From Paenibacillus sp. PL2-23 (GTDB lineage: Bacteria > Bacillota > Bacilli > Paenibacillales > Paenibacillaceae): DNA of 64,000 nucleotides. The translations under genes were made by a program, and so were the position numbers. Position 1 is the stretch's first letter. Every line of letters starts with the position of its first letter. Below the pieces are notes generated by a model. The model was not told where the DNA came from. It saw only the letters and a program-made list of their open reading frames with translations, and did no database searches. The stretch lies in contig NZ_CP162129.1 in assembly GCF_040834005.1 (NCBI RefSeq), forward strand, positions 3,496,001 to 3,560,000. Reading direction: 5' to 3'. Positions 8,662 through 17,242 of this stretch are shown here, piece after piece.

Positions 8662-8695
8662 GGAAGAGCCCCCTCAGCAATGAGGGGGCTCTTCC
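8662..8695. terminator. Strong hairpin between tRNA-Leu and zf-TFIIB gene
   Basis: A perfect 15-base-pair stem, GGAAGAGCCCCCTCA (8662-8676) with TGAGGGGGCTCTTCC (8681-8695), loop GCAA. It sits between convergent genes and lacks a long T run on either side, so it probably acts in both directions. Confidence 0.75.
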
Positions 8696-8712
8696 CGTAT
8701 ATGCATCCATGA

Positions 8713-9273
8713 TCAGTCGAACAAATCGCCAAAAACGTCAAGCACCGTTTTTTTCTTTTTGTATGGCCGGCCATATTTGTCGTAGCCATAATGCCCCTTG
8801 CCATAGCCGCTATGTCCATAACCGCTTTGGCCGTAGCCTTGTGACGGCGGATAACCGGGTGCACCGGGCTGGCCATAGCTGCCGCTGCCTGGTGGAGGGG
8901 TTGGCGCGCCGAATCCGCCTGGAGAAGGCGGCGCCCCGTACGGCTGGCTGCCGTAGCCTTGCCCTGGAGGTGCAGAAGCGCCCCCGTCCGGGGGCTGACT
9001 GCCGCCAAAGCCTTGGGCTTGGCCTGAGTCCGCAGGAGCACGCTGCCCGCTATATGGCGATGAACCAAATCCATAGCCTCCGCCCGGCTGAGAAGGATGC
9101 ATGTGCTGCTCCATACGTTCATAATCCTGCTGCATCTCGCGTACGCCCTGCATCAGCTTCTCCAGCTCTCCGCGGTCCAGCCACACGCCCTTGCATTGCG
9201 GGCACACGTCAATTTCCACTTCATCCCTCATAACCTCTCGCATCTTCACATCGTCGCACACTGGACATTTCAT
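8713..9273 (-). CDS. zf-TFIIB domain protein with Gly/Pro/Tyr-rich tail
   Basis: A 186-residue protein that starts with a compact zinc ribbon: CPVC at residues 3-6, then CPQCKGVWLDRGELEKL, the signature of the zf-TFIIB family. The middle 100 residues are low-complexity Gly/Pro/Gln/Tyr repeats of the GYGQSGYGHSGYG type, and the C-terminus is basic then acidic (KKKKTVLDVFGDLFD). Such proteins are common and uncharacterised; nucleic-acid or protein binding is inferred only from the ribbon. GGGGGAGA precedes the ATG. Its start overlaps the end of the next upstream gene by four bases, so the two are translationally coupled. Confidence 0.85.
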   Translation of the reverse strand: MKCPVCDDVKMREVMRDEVEIDVCPQCKGVWLDRGELEKLMQGVREMQQDYERMEQHMHPSQPGGGYGFGSSPYSGQRAPADSGQAQGFGGSQPPDGGASAPPGQGYGSQPYGAPPSPGGFGAPTPPPGSGSYGQPGAPGYPPSQGYGQSGYGHSGYGKGHYGYDKYGRPYKKKKTVLDVFGDLFD

Positions 9274-9503
9274 TGGCTATTCTCCCCCTCCAACCCATTG
9301 TTTAAGCGATCCTCTGCCGCAGATATGTATCGATAATCTCTGCTTAGCTTCACAACCCTGCGGCTCGGCTTGCGAATGACGACGCTTGTCTCGTCCCATG
9401 CCACCACAATGCCCAGCACATCATTCATCTCCATCTCATCCCGAATAACTCTGACGGTTTCGCCGGATAATCGAAACGCGTCCAGCTGCTCTTCCGTAAT
9501 CAT
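9270..9503 (-). CDS. Small conserved-looking protein, unknown function
   Basis: A 77-residue acidic protein (MITEEQLDAFRLSGE...) with predicted beta strands around VRVIRDEMEMNDVLGIVVAWDETSVVIRK, resembling a small SH3-like or KOW-like barrel, then a charged tail. I do not recognise the family. The ATG at 9503 is preferred over GTG 9515 because AAGGGTGG lies eight bases upstream. Its last four bases overlap the start of the zf-TFIIB gene, so the two form one operon. Confidence 0.7.
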   Translation of the reverse strand: MITEEQLDAFRLSGETVRVIRDEMEMNDVLGIVVAWDETSVVIRKPSRRVVKLSRDYRYISAAEDRLNNGLEGENSQ

Positions 9504-9551
9504 ATCGTTTGCCACCCTTCATTGCCTCATGCAGTCTTCCATCTATTATAC

Positions 9552-9593
9552 AAAAAAACCTCAATGATAACAGTTGCCTGATCATTGAGGTTT
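9552..9593 (-). terminator. Rho-independent terminator
   Basis: Perfect 13-base-pair stem AAACCTCAATGAT (9556-9568) and ATCATTGAGGTTT (9581-9593), loop 12 bases. Read on the minus strand it is followed by a T run, ending the transcript of the 9614-9928 gene. Confidence 0.88.
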
Positions 9594-9613
9594 CTATGAA
9601 TGACATTGTCGCT

Positions 9614-9928
9614 TTAGCCGACATGCTCCCGGTTTGTTTCATACCATTCGTCAAGGACTCGCGAGGACATGACCCGGCCGGCAATATATTCGCCTTGCTT
9701 CTCCGTGAATTGCTCTCGCCACTCCACGCCCAGCTCCGTGCACAGCTTTACGACGGTCAGAAGCTCCGACCACGCGACATACCGTTTGTACCAGAAAAAC
9801 TGAGGATGCTCAATCATATAAGGATAGAGATCGTCAAACTCCGTATGCTTGCAGTCAAGCGCTCTCTCAAAATGCACCTTGGCATCGCCTAGCTTCTCAA
9901 TTAAAAAATCAGATGACATGTTCCCCAT
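9614..9928 (-). CDS. Hypothetical protein, 104 residues
   Basis: A helical, aromatic-rich cytosolic protein (HFERALDCKHTEFDDLYPYMIEH..., then FFWYKRYVAWSELL). No family is recognised and no motif points to a function. GGGGAGG lies eight bases upstream of the ATG and a strong terminator follows, so it is a monocistronic real gene. There is no signal peptide or membrane segment. Confidence 0.72.
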   Translation of the reverse strand: MGNMSSDFLIEKLGDAKVHFERALDCKHTEFDDLYPYMIEHPQFFWYKRYVAWSELLTVVKLCTELGVEWREQFTEKQGEYIAGRVMSSRVLDEWYETNREHVG

Positions 9929-10010
9929 TGCTTATGCCTCCCCTCGATCACTTGAGTTTCATTATAAGCGAAAACATCGTTCGGGGAAAGGGCTTTCGAG
10001 CTGGTACTTC

Positions 10011-10580
10011 TTACTCAAATCGGATATTGCCGTTATCCAACGACGCGATTTTCACCAGTGATTCCACCTTAATGCCCTGTTCCCTAAGCGTTTTCCCGCC
10101 GGCCTGGAACGATTTCTCCACGACAATGCCCATACCCGCAAGCGTCGCTCCTGACTTCTCAATAATTTTGATCAATCCGCGAGCGGCGTCACCATTCGCA
10201 ATAATATCGTCGATGAACAGCAGCTTATCCTCGCTGGACAAAAATTCTTTGGACACCATAATGTCAGTGACCATTCCCTTCGTAAAGGAAGGAACACGTT
10301 CGATATATACATCAGGGTCGGCGATCAGCGTTTTCTTCCTTCTGGCGAATACAAGCGGCACGCCCAGCACATACGCCGTCGCGAACGCCGCAGGGATGCC
10401 GGACGATTCAATCGTAATAACCTTCGTAATGCCGCTTTCCGCGAAGCGGTTGGCGAATTCATGACCCATCTCCATTGTAAGCGAAGGGTCCACCTGATGA
10501 TTGATGATGGCATCCATTCGCAGCACATCGCTGGACAATACCGACGATTGCTCCAATATTCGTTGCTTCAACTTTTCCAT
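10011..10580 (-). CDS. xpt: Xanthine phosphoribosyltransferase
   Basis: Salvage enzyme that joins xanthine to PRPP to give XMP. At 189 residues it is close to the B. subtilis enzyme (194). The PRPP-binding motif is visible as LLFIDDIIANGDAARGL, and the purine-binding region as ARRKKTLIADPDVY. In B. subtilis xpt is preceded by a guanine riboswitch; the 130 bases upstream here show no such aptamer, so control must differ. No pbuX gene follows. It diverges from the lipoprotein gene at 10759. Confidence 0.95.
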   Translation of the reverse strand: MEKLKQRILEQSSVLSSDVLRMDAIINHQVDPSLTMEMGHEFANRFAESGITKVITIESSGIPAAFATAYVLGVPLVFARRKKTLIADPDVYIERVPSFTKGMVTDIMVSKEFLSSEDKLLFIDDIIANGDAARGLIKIIEKSGATLAGMGIVVEKSFQAGGKTLREQGIKVESLVKIASLDNGNIRFE

Positions 10581-10758
10581 AACCTTCTAACCTCCGCCAA
10601 TAAACCCTTTTGGATAAATTACCACAGGACAACGAACAGCGCAACTAATCCTTGCAAACCTAAGGAATGTTTAACGATTATTTTGTATAATGAAGCAACA
10701 AGTCCGCCATAAAAAACGTTTAATATAGAGAGAGAAGCTTATAAGGGAGGAGATTACG

Positions 10759-11439
10759 ATGAACGCGAACGCTCAATCGCAGCAGCGTTTCCTGAAGACA
10801 GCCGCGGCCTTCTCCGTTGCCATCGCGCTTGCCGCATGCCAAAGTCCCGCAGATCCGTCGAAGGAAGCCCAAGGACAAGCAGCCTCGCCTCAACCGCAAT
10901 CCGCCAGCCCGGCTATTCCGTATGAGGAGCTTGAACCCCATACAAGCCATGACATTCCGGAACAAGAGGAGCAGGAGGATCTTGATGCGAGAACGGAGAC
11001 CTCTTCCATGACTGCTTCCGGTAACAGCAAGCCTAAGACCAAGATGGAGCAATGGAGAGAGAGCTCCCCCGCACTGCTGGGCATATCCCTTCAAGACAGT
11101 CGCTCCGATGTGATCAATCAGCATGGCGAGCCCATTGACAGCTACGAGCTGCAGGACGCCTCCGGAAATATTGATGTAATGGAATATAAAGGCTATTCAG
11201 TCGGCATTGGCTCCAGCGGAACCGTTCAATTTGTTGAGGTGTATAGCTCAGATATTGGGACAGGCATTACCGGCCTGCGGGTCGGAGACAAGCCCGAGCA
11301 AGCCAAGCTTGAGCTAGGCAAGCCGGAGGAGGCCTCCGATTATTTGCTTATCTATCAAGGGACCGGCGCAAGCCTCCGAGTGGATATTGATCCCAAGCGG
11401 GATCAAATTGTCGCCCTGAAGCTCGTAGCAAAGCTATAA
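10759..11439 (+). CDS. Hypothetical lipoprotein
   Basis: A 226-residue protein with a signal peptide ending in the lipobox ALAAC (Cys about residue 27), then a low-complexity Ala/Pro/Gln/Glu-rich spacer to about residue 95, and a C-terminal domain containing two related segments, SRSDVINQHGEPIDSYEL and GLRVGDKPEQAKLELGKPEE. The repeated G-x-P pattern resembles the short beta-alpha modules of BLIP-like or SmpA-like lipoproteins. It is extracellular and membrane-anchored; function is unknown. GGGAGGAG precedes the ATG. It is transcribed away from xpt. Confidence 0.78.
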   Translation: MNANAQSQQRFLKTAAAFSVAIALAACQSPADPSKEAQGQAASPQPQSASPAIPYEELEPHTSHDIPEQEEQEDLDARTETSSMTASGNSKPKTKMEQWRESSPALLGISLQDSRSDVINQHGEPIDSYELQDASGNIDVMEYKGYSVGIGSSGTVQFVEVYSSDIGTGITGLRVGDKPEQAKLELGKPEEASDYLLIYQGTGASLRVDIDPKRDQIVALKLVAKL

Positions 11440-11525
11440 CGCCAGTTCTCCATCTTTGTGTCATGCTTGTCTCCCCTTGGACATACCCTCTTATAGAGAA
11501 GGCATATGGAACGGGGGAAGCGAGC

Positions 11526-12566
11526 ATGCATAATAAAATAAACCTGGGCAAGGTTCTGCAGATCGCGTCGACCTACATGGGCACCATTGTAGGAGCGGGC
11601 TTTGCTACAGGCCAGGAAATTTTGCAGTTTTTCACCAGATTCGGTTACTGGGGCGCCTTTACGATCGTCCTTGCGACCTTCCTGTTTATTTGGCTAGGCA
11701 CCAAGATGATGTTGATCGCCAGCGAAATTCGAGCCAAATCCTACGAGGATCTCAATATTGCTCTGTTCGGGGAGCGCTATGGCAGAGTGATCAGTTTGTT
11801 TATGCTCATCATTCTGCTTGGGGTGACAGCCGTTATGCTCGCCGGCGCGGGCACAATTTTTTATGAGCATTGGAACATTTCGTATCAGGCTGGACTGCTT
11901 CTGACGATCGCTGGCAGCTTCTTGCTGCTGCGCAAAGGCATGAACGCGATTCTGACGGTTAATGCTGTTGTGGTGCCCGTCATGCTGTTGTTCACCGTGC
12001 TCGTCATGATCGATACGTTCAACACGCCCGGCGCGAATAAATTCGCAACCCTGACCACAGACTATTCCCCGTGGGCAGCGTGGGCTTCTCCATTCCTCTA
12101 TGCCGCCTTCAACCTGTCGCTGGCGCAAGCTGTGCTCGTTCCGCTAGGCGCGGAAATCCGCGACAGGAAAACAATCATCGTCGGCTCCTGGCTCGGCGCG
12201 ATCGGAATTGGCTTTATGCTGCTGGCCGGACATATCGCCTTATCCGTACATATGCCCGGCATTCAGCAATTCGCTATTCCAATGGGCGGCATCGCCAGAC
12301 AGCTGGGCTACTATGTGCAATTTATATACATCTTCCTTATTTTCTCCGAAATATTTACGACCCTTATCGCCAATATTTACGGCTTGACGCTGCAGCTCGG
12401 TGAGCGGATGCGCTGGTCTCGCCAGCTTCTGACGATGGGCATCCTCCTCGTGTGCTATATTGCAAGCCAGATCGGCTTCGGTCCTCTTCTATCGACGCTG
12501 TACCCTTTATTCGGCCTCATCAGCCTAGGATGGCTTCTATTAATTGTACGAAGGAAGATGACTTGA
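11526..12566 (+). CDS. YkvI-type multi-pass membrane protein
   Basis: A 346-residue protein with about ten predicted transmembrane helices. The N-terminal sequence ASTYMGTIVGAGFATGQEILQFF carries the GAGFATGQE motif of the YkvI family, distant relatives of the amino-acid/Na+ symporter (LeuT/APC) fold. The substrate is unknown. The start at 11526 is chosen because the preceding 21 codons are hydrophilic and unlike the family; a GGGGGA stretch is nearby. It stands between the lipoprotein and the convergent yhaN gene, with only about 20 bases to the latter. Confidence 0.8.
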   Translation: MHNKINLGKVLQIASTYMGTIVGAGFATGQEILQFFTRFGYWGAFTIVLATFLFIWLGTKMMLIASEIRAKSYEDLNIALFGERYGRVISLFMLIILLGVTAVMLAGAGTIFYEHWNISYQAGLLLTIAGSFLLLRKGMNAILTVNAVVVPVMLLFTVLVMIDTFNTPGANKFATLTTDYSPWAAWASPFLYAAFNLSLAQAVLVPLGAEIRDRKTIIVGSWLGAIGIGFMLLAGHIALSVHMPGIQQFAIPMGGIARQLGYYVQFIYIFLIFSEIFTTLIANIYGLTLQLGERMRWSRQLLTMGILLVCYIASQIGFGPLLSTLYPLFGLISLGWLLLIVRRKMT

Positions 12567-12586
12567 TTGTAAGGCATAGTCAATAG

Positions 12587-15500
12587 TCAAGCCATAGATT
12601 CCAGTGGAGCCTCCCGTTCACTTCCCTGCAGGGGTGTGTGCGGCTCCAGTGAGATCAGCTTTGCCTCCGGCACCGCCGTCAGCAATAAATCCCGCGTTTC
12701 CGGATGACACGTAAAAAATAAAATTTGCCGTTCCGCAGACAGCTCCGCAAGCAGGCTTACGGCCGCTTTTCGTCTCGAAGCATCGAAATTAACGAACAAA
12801 TCGTCTAGCAGCAGCGGCAGCAATACGTCCTTGGACGCTTCCTTCGCCAGGGCCAGCCTCATCGCAAGATAGAGCTGCTCGGCCGTTCCGCGGCTGAGCA
12901 TGCCGCTGTCCAGCACAACTCGGCCGCGATCCTCCACAGTCAGTCCTTCTCGCGCGGAAACCGCGTTTACGCGAATATATCGGCCTTCCGTTAGTCGCGC
13001 GAAGTAGGAGGACGCATGCCGAAGAACAACTGGCTGCCGCTCCTCTTCATATACACGTTTCGTTTGCTGGATTAAAGCCTTGGCAATGGTGAGAACGGCG
13101 TAGCGCTCCAGATCGGCATCCAGCTCCGTCCGAAGCATCTCCCGCTTGGTCAGCAGACTCGCCCTCTCCTCGGCTTGCGTCATCCCTTCAAGAGCTCCCT
13201 TGAGCTCGCCCTTGCGCTCCAGAAGCTCCCTCTGGTCATGCATGAGCTTGGCTTCCTGCGCCTTCAACGACTCCAACAGCTCCGACAGCTCCTGCTCATC
13301 GGTCTTTTCCAGCAGCTCCGACACCCCCTTAAGCTCATCCGGCATGAGTCCCGCCGAAAGCTCCACCTCCAGCCGTACCCGCTCGTTATCGAGCTGATCC
13401 AGCAAGCTTCTGTCCGCCAGCGCTTGGATGTAATCGGCTTCCTGAGCCGCTCCGAACCGGTCTAGCACGCTCCCTATACGGCTCTCAATATCCTGCAGCT
13501 CCGCTTCAAGTCCCGTCAGACGCTCTATGCATGCAGTGCGCTTAACCGCAAGCTGTCGCTGGTTATCCGATACTTGCTGATGCCTGGACACCTCAGCATG
13601 CAAAATGTGGAGGGCTGACACCGCATCCTCCTTCAGGCGCAGCTCCGCTTCACGATATCCCGCGCACAACGTTGCCGCCTCCCTCCCGTAGTCGGCGCAT
13701 GCCTGCTCTGCCGCTTCGGCCTTGGCCGCCAAGCGATCCCATTGGCTCAGCCGCTCCAGCGCCTTCTCCGCCAGATCGAACGTCTCCAGCGTTGCCGCCG
13801 GGGTCATCTCCAAGGGCAAGCCTTGCTCGTCCAGCCACGCTCGCCACCTTCCCAGCTCCCGGTCTTGCTCCTGACGAAGCTGCTCCGCTGCTGCGCCCCT
13901 GGATTCCATATGATCAAGATGGCGACGGAGACGCGCTTCCGCATCCCATTGGGCTTGCATCGCCTGATCCCGCTCGGCGATCGCGTCCAGCCGCTCCTGC
14001 ACCTCTACTCGCATGGCGGAGCGCAGGCCAGCGCCTCCCATGCGGCTCAGCCACAGCTTCATATCGGATGGAGCCGCAGGCTTCGCCAGCTCGCCAATGG
14101 CATGGAGGAGCGCGGACTCCGCAGCTCCTTCATGGGGACTGCTCCTGCTGAAGCGCCGCTCCTTCCCGGGGTTCATCCCCCTGGCCGCTTTCCTCCCCCG
14201 CATCCAGCTCCCGAACAGGAGCCCAACCGCGCCGCCAGTAAGCGCAACAGCCGCCATAGCTCCCATTGCGCCATAGTCACCGAAGAGTCCCAATGCCGAG
14301 GGAATGCCCAGCAATATACCTGCCCCCCCAAGCATGCTCCCTCCCATTGACATGCTCATCCCCCGGAAAGGCCTCTTCTCTCCATTGCGAGTCTTGGCGC
14401 CAGCCTCTTCAACCTCCCATACACGCAACGCCTCCTCGAATCCATGCCATGCCGATGTAAGAGCAAGCTTGCTATCCGGAAACACGCCGAACCGCCCTTC
14501 TCCGCTGCGCTTGAAGCGATCGGCTCCGCGCTTCGCCAGCCGCTCTGCTTCCAGTTGGCGATCGGTCAGCTCTCTCTCCTGGGCCCGGAGTCCATCCAGC
14601 TCCATGCCGATGCGCTCCTCTGACCGCCTGCATGCCTCCAGACGATCCATCGCCACTCGAACATAATCGCGCTCGGCGATCGTCATGCTCATCTGTCGCA
14701 GGCGCTTCTCCGTCCACTCCGGCGAAATGCCCCCAACCAAAACGCCAATCGACTCATCCAGCGCAAGCAGCTGGCTTCGCCATTCCGTCAATTCGCCATT
14801 CAAGGTCCTGAACCAATCGGCGCGTTGCAGCAGCGCCCTAAGCCCGTCCGATCTCGCCAGGATATCTTGGTCGAACGTTAAGCCCTCCCCCTGGCGGGCC
14901 AGCAACTGCAGTTCCATCCGCAGCTCCTCCGCTCTGCGCCGGGCGTCCTCCCTGCTCCGCTGCAGCTCCTCCCATGTTCGCTCCGCCCCGGGGGACAAGC
15001 CTTCCGTGTAGGAGAGCCTGCCCCGTTCCGCTTCAAGCTGCCGCTTGCGTAGCCAGGCCGGCCTCGCCGACAAGGCTCTTCGCGCGGCTCTCAGTCTGGC
15101 TTGAACAGCCGGAAGCCGGCCGGCCACCTCCCCTAATGCCTGCTCCGTGTCAGCTTCCTGCCGCCGGAGCTCGTTGAAGCGGCCGATATCATCGCTCAGC
15201 CTCCGCCATTCCGCTTCATTCTGCTCCAGCGCTTTAATGCCGGTATTCAGCTTCCGGCTGGCGCTTCTTGGACGGAACAGCTCGTCCAGCTCCTTGTGGA
15301 GCTCCTTCTCCGCGGCGGCAATTCCTGCCCCGCCCTCCCAGCCGGCTTGGTAGAGATGCCTGCCCAGCTCTTCGCCGGACAGCATGCCGATCTCATGCAG
15401 CTCTGTTAATGAAATCGCAAATAATGAACGATACAGCTTCTCGTGTATATGGCCCAGCATATCGTGCTCAAGCTGCCTCTGCTCCAGTGCGGTCTCCTTG

Positions 15501-15835
15501 AGTGCAGCATCTGCCGCAAGCCCTTCATGCCCGCCCAGCGGCCTCAGCATCGGACGGCCGCCGGCTGCATCGGCATAACGAAGCAGCATATAGCGTTCCC
15601 CTGCGCTTGTCTGGAACGCCAAGCGGCCGCCATGCCGGCCGCCGCGGACGGGCTCTGCCCTCTCCGCTGGGCTGCTGCGCCGCGCGAAGCCGTACAGCAT
15701 CGCGCGGAAATAGCCCAGGAGCGTGCTTTTGCCCGCTTCATTGGGTCCGTAGACGATGACAAGCGGCGCATCCAAATCCAGACTTCGGTTATACAGCTGG
15801 CCGAACCCGTCAATATGCGTCTCGATCCATCTCAT
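12587..15835 (-). CDS. yhaN: SMC/Rad50-like AAA ATPase, YhaN
   Basis: A 1082-residue ATPase of the Rad50/SbcC type. Walker A GPNEAGKS lies at residues 30-37 and Walker B LLLLDDLFVNFDASR near the C-terminus, preceded by the ABC signature-like LSRGTAEQLYLAMRLAL. Between them are long Arg/Glu/Leu-rich coiled coils. Around residues 495-550 there is a Gly-rich hydrophobic hairpin (ILLGIPSALGLF... and AAVALTGGAVGLLFG) that could insert into the membrane in place of a zinc hook. GGGGAGGG precedes the ATG. The nuclease partner yhaO ends 39 bases upstream, the same pair as in B. subtilis. It probably acts in DNA end processing; direct roles are not established here. Confidence 0.88.
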   Translation of the reverse strand: MRWIETHIDGFGQLYNRSLDLDAPLVIVYGPNEAGKSTLLGYFRAMLYGFARRSSPAERAEPVRGGRHGGRLAFQTSAGERYMLLRYADAAGGRPMLRPLGGHEGLAADAALKETALEQRQLEHDMLGHIHEKLYRSLFAISLTELHEIGMLSGEELGRHLYQAGWEGGAGIAAAEKELHKELDELFRPRSASRKLNTGIKALEQNEAEWRRLSDDIGRFNELRRQEADTEQALGEVAGRLPAVQARLRAARRALSARPAWLRKRQLEAERGRLSYTEGLSPGAERTWEELQRSREDARRRAEELRMELQLLARQGEGLTFDQDILARSDGLRALLQRADWFRTLNGELTEWRSQLLALDESIGVLVGGISPEWTEKRLRQMSMTIAERDYVRVAMDRLEACRRSEERIGMELDGLRAQERELTDRQLEAERLAKRGADRFKRSGEGRFGVFPDSKLALTSAWHGFEEALRVWEVEEAGAKTRNGEKRPFRGMSMSMGGSMLGGAGILLGIPSALGLFGDYGAMGAMAAVALTGGAVGLLFGSWMRGRKAARGMNPGKERRFSRSSPHEGAAESALLHAIGELAKPAAPSDMKLWLSRMGGAGLRSAMRVEVQERLDAIAERDQAMQAQWDAEARLRRHLDHMESRGAAAEQLRQEQDRELGRWRAWLDEQGLPLEMTPAATLETFDLAEKALERLSQWDRLAAKAEAAEQACADYGREAATLCAGYREAELRLKEDAVSALHILHAEVSRHQQVSDNQRQLAVKRTACIERLTGLEAELQDIESRIGSVLDRFGAAQEADYIQALADRSLLDQLDNERVRLEVELSAGLMPDELKGVSELLEKTDEQELSELLESLKAQEAKLMHDQRELLERKGELKGALEGMTQAEERASLLTKREMLRTELDADLERYAVLTIAKALIQQTKRVYEEERQPVVLRHASSYFARLTEGRYIRVNAVSAREGLTVEDRGRVVLDSGMLSRGTAEQLYLAMRLALAKEASKDVLLPLLLDDLFVNFDASRRKAAVSLLAELSAERQILFFTCHPETRDLLLTAVPEAKLISLEPHTPLQGSEREAPLESMA

Positions 15836-15874
15836 GTGCGAAGCCCTCCCCTTTCGTTATGCTTCATGCTCCAT

Positions 15875-17176
15875 TCACCCTTCGCGGCGACTGCTGCCCC
15901 CTTGCACGATCATACCGAGCGCAAGCTCCCTGGCTTCTTGCAGCCACTCGGCCGGGGGGCGCTCCCATTTCTCCCGGCCGATGCGGCCGAGCTTGGGGTG
16001 CAGTCTGGCGTCCTCCAGCGCTGCTGAAGCGAAGGCCCGCCAATCCCCCTCCGATGACAGCAGCCGTTCGCTTAGCCGCAGCAGCTCACCCGCGAAGCTG
16101 TCCTCGCCCGCGAGCGTATCCCAGTCGATAACAGCCCCCGTCTCGGCCGTCAGGGCGTAGCAATATAGCCATGGAGCCCCGGGCATGGGCTCTTCTTCCG
16201 CCTGCAGCTCCTCCAGCAGGGCCGCTAACGTTGCTTGCTGTGCGGTTGTCCGATATAGCGAACCTCTTCCGATCAGCTTCAGCCGAAGCATGACCGCTCT
16301 GCCATGCTGCTCCTCCCTTACCGCAGCGGCGGCCTGGCGGAGCTCCCTGAGCAGCTCCTGCTCTGTCGTGTGCCCTTCAATAGAGACAGACCTCTCGGTC
16401 CAGCGAACGCTGTCCAGCGGAACAAATTGCAGCTCTGTTCGGCCCTCCTCCGACACCTCGACAAGAAAGCAGCCCTTGGGTCCCGTTTCCTTGGGATTTC
16501 TTCCCTGAATATTGCCGGGATACACAATATGAGGATACTCGTGCAGCACCCCTCGCTTATGGATGTGACCAAGCGCCCAATAATGGAAGCCGCTTGCGGC
16601 CAGCTCCTGAACGGTGCATGGCGCGTAAGGGTCATGTCCGGCGTCGCCCCCCGCGTGGCCATGAAGCAGCGCGATATGATAAGGGGCGCCTGCAAGGGGC
16701 CGATAATGGGCTGCCATATTTCTCATTTCGGCTCTCTGGCCGTAGGACATGCCGTATATATGCGCCGCCAGTTCCCCGGTTCGGCTGAACGCCGGCTGAC
16801 AGTCTACCTGACCGGCTCCAAAAATATGTACGTTAGACGGCAGGTCCAGCTGCGCCCGGTCCCCGCCTAGATGGTCATGATTGCCGTGAATGGCGTATAC
16901 CGCCACTCCCGCCTCCCGAAGCCGCTCCCACTCTCTGACCAGAGCAAGCTGAGCTCGCAGGGAACGATCCGCCGAATCATAAAGATCGCCGGCTATAACG
17001 ATAAAATCGACCCTCTCCTCGATCGCCGCCTCCGTGAGCCTTCTGACAGCTTCGAACGTAGATGCCTCAAGCTGCTCCCTCACAGCCTCCGGCGCCTTGG
17101 ACAGCCCTCTGAAGGGACTGTCCAAATGCAAATCGGCCGCATGCAGGAATCGAAATGAAATGCCCAGAGCGCACAC
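15875..17176 (-). CDS. yhaO: Metallophosphoesterase exonuclease, YhaO
   Basis: Mre11/SbcD-like nuclease of about 430 residues, partner of the YhaN ATPase encoded just downstream. Phosphoesterase motifs are present: HAADLHLDSP, GDLYD, HGNHDH, LLHGH and ALGHIHKRG. The C-terminal 150 residues form a capping and ATPase-contact region. The start is uncertain. GTG 17176 is the first start-type codon, but it overlaps the AGGAGGTG ribosome binding site (17181-17174); a CTG at 17167 lies exactly six bases after it and would give a protein beginning just before the conserved FRFLHAADLH. I keep the longer limit and note the CTG. Confidence 0.87.
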   Translation of the reverse strand: MCALGISFRFLHAADLHLDSPFRGLSKAPEAVREQLEASTFEAVRRLTEAAIEERVDFIVIAGDLYDSADRSLRAQLALVREWERLREAGVAVYAIHGNHDHLGGDRAQLDLPSNVHIFGAGQVDCQPAFSRTGELAAHIYGMSYGQRAEMRNMAAHYRPLAGAPYHIALLHGHAGGDAGHDPYAPCTVQELAASGFHYWALGHIHKRGVLHEYPHIVYPGNIQGRNPKETGPKGCFLVEVSEEGRTELQFVPLDSVRWTERSVSIEGHTTEQELLRELRQAAAAVREEQHGRAVMLRLKLIGRGSLYRTTAQQATLAALLEELQAEEEPMPGAPWLYCYALTAETGAVIDWDTLAGEDSFAGELLRLSERLLSSEGDWRAFASAALEDARLHPKLGRIGREKWERPPAEWLQEARELALGMIVQGGSSRREG

Positions 17177-17215
17177 CTCCTATCCCTCATTCGTTATTGT
17201 GCCATGTATAGCACC

Positions 17216-17242
17216 AAGCCGCTGCTATTCCGGCAGCGGCTT
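17216..17242 (-). terminator. Hairpin at the end of the glycosyltransferase gene
   Basis: Perfect 10-base-pair stem AAGCCGCTGC (17216-17225) and GCAGCGGCTT (17233-17242), loop 7. It overlaps the stop codon of the glycosyltransferase gene and lies upstream of yhaO. No strong T run follows, so it is a weak terminator or a processing/pausing element. Confidence 0.55.

Noticed and set aside
8505..9233. Open frame of 242 codons over the second tRNA and the zf-TFIIB gene
   Set aside because: It reads through the tRNA and then antisense to a supported gene; product is low-complexity.
10581..10758. Guanine riboswitch before xpt
   Set aside because: Aptamer core and P1 pairing not found by inspection.
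15443..16027. Plus-strand frames opposite yhaN and yhaO
   Set aside because: Antisense shadows of supported genes without start context.
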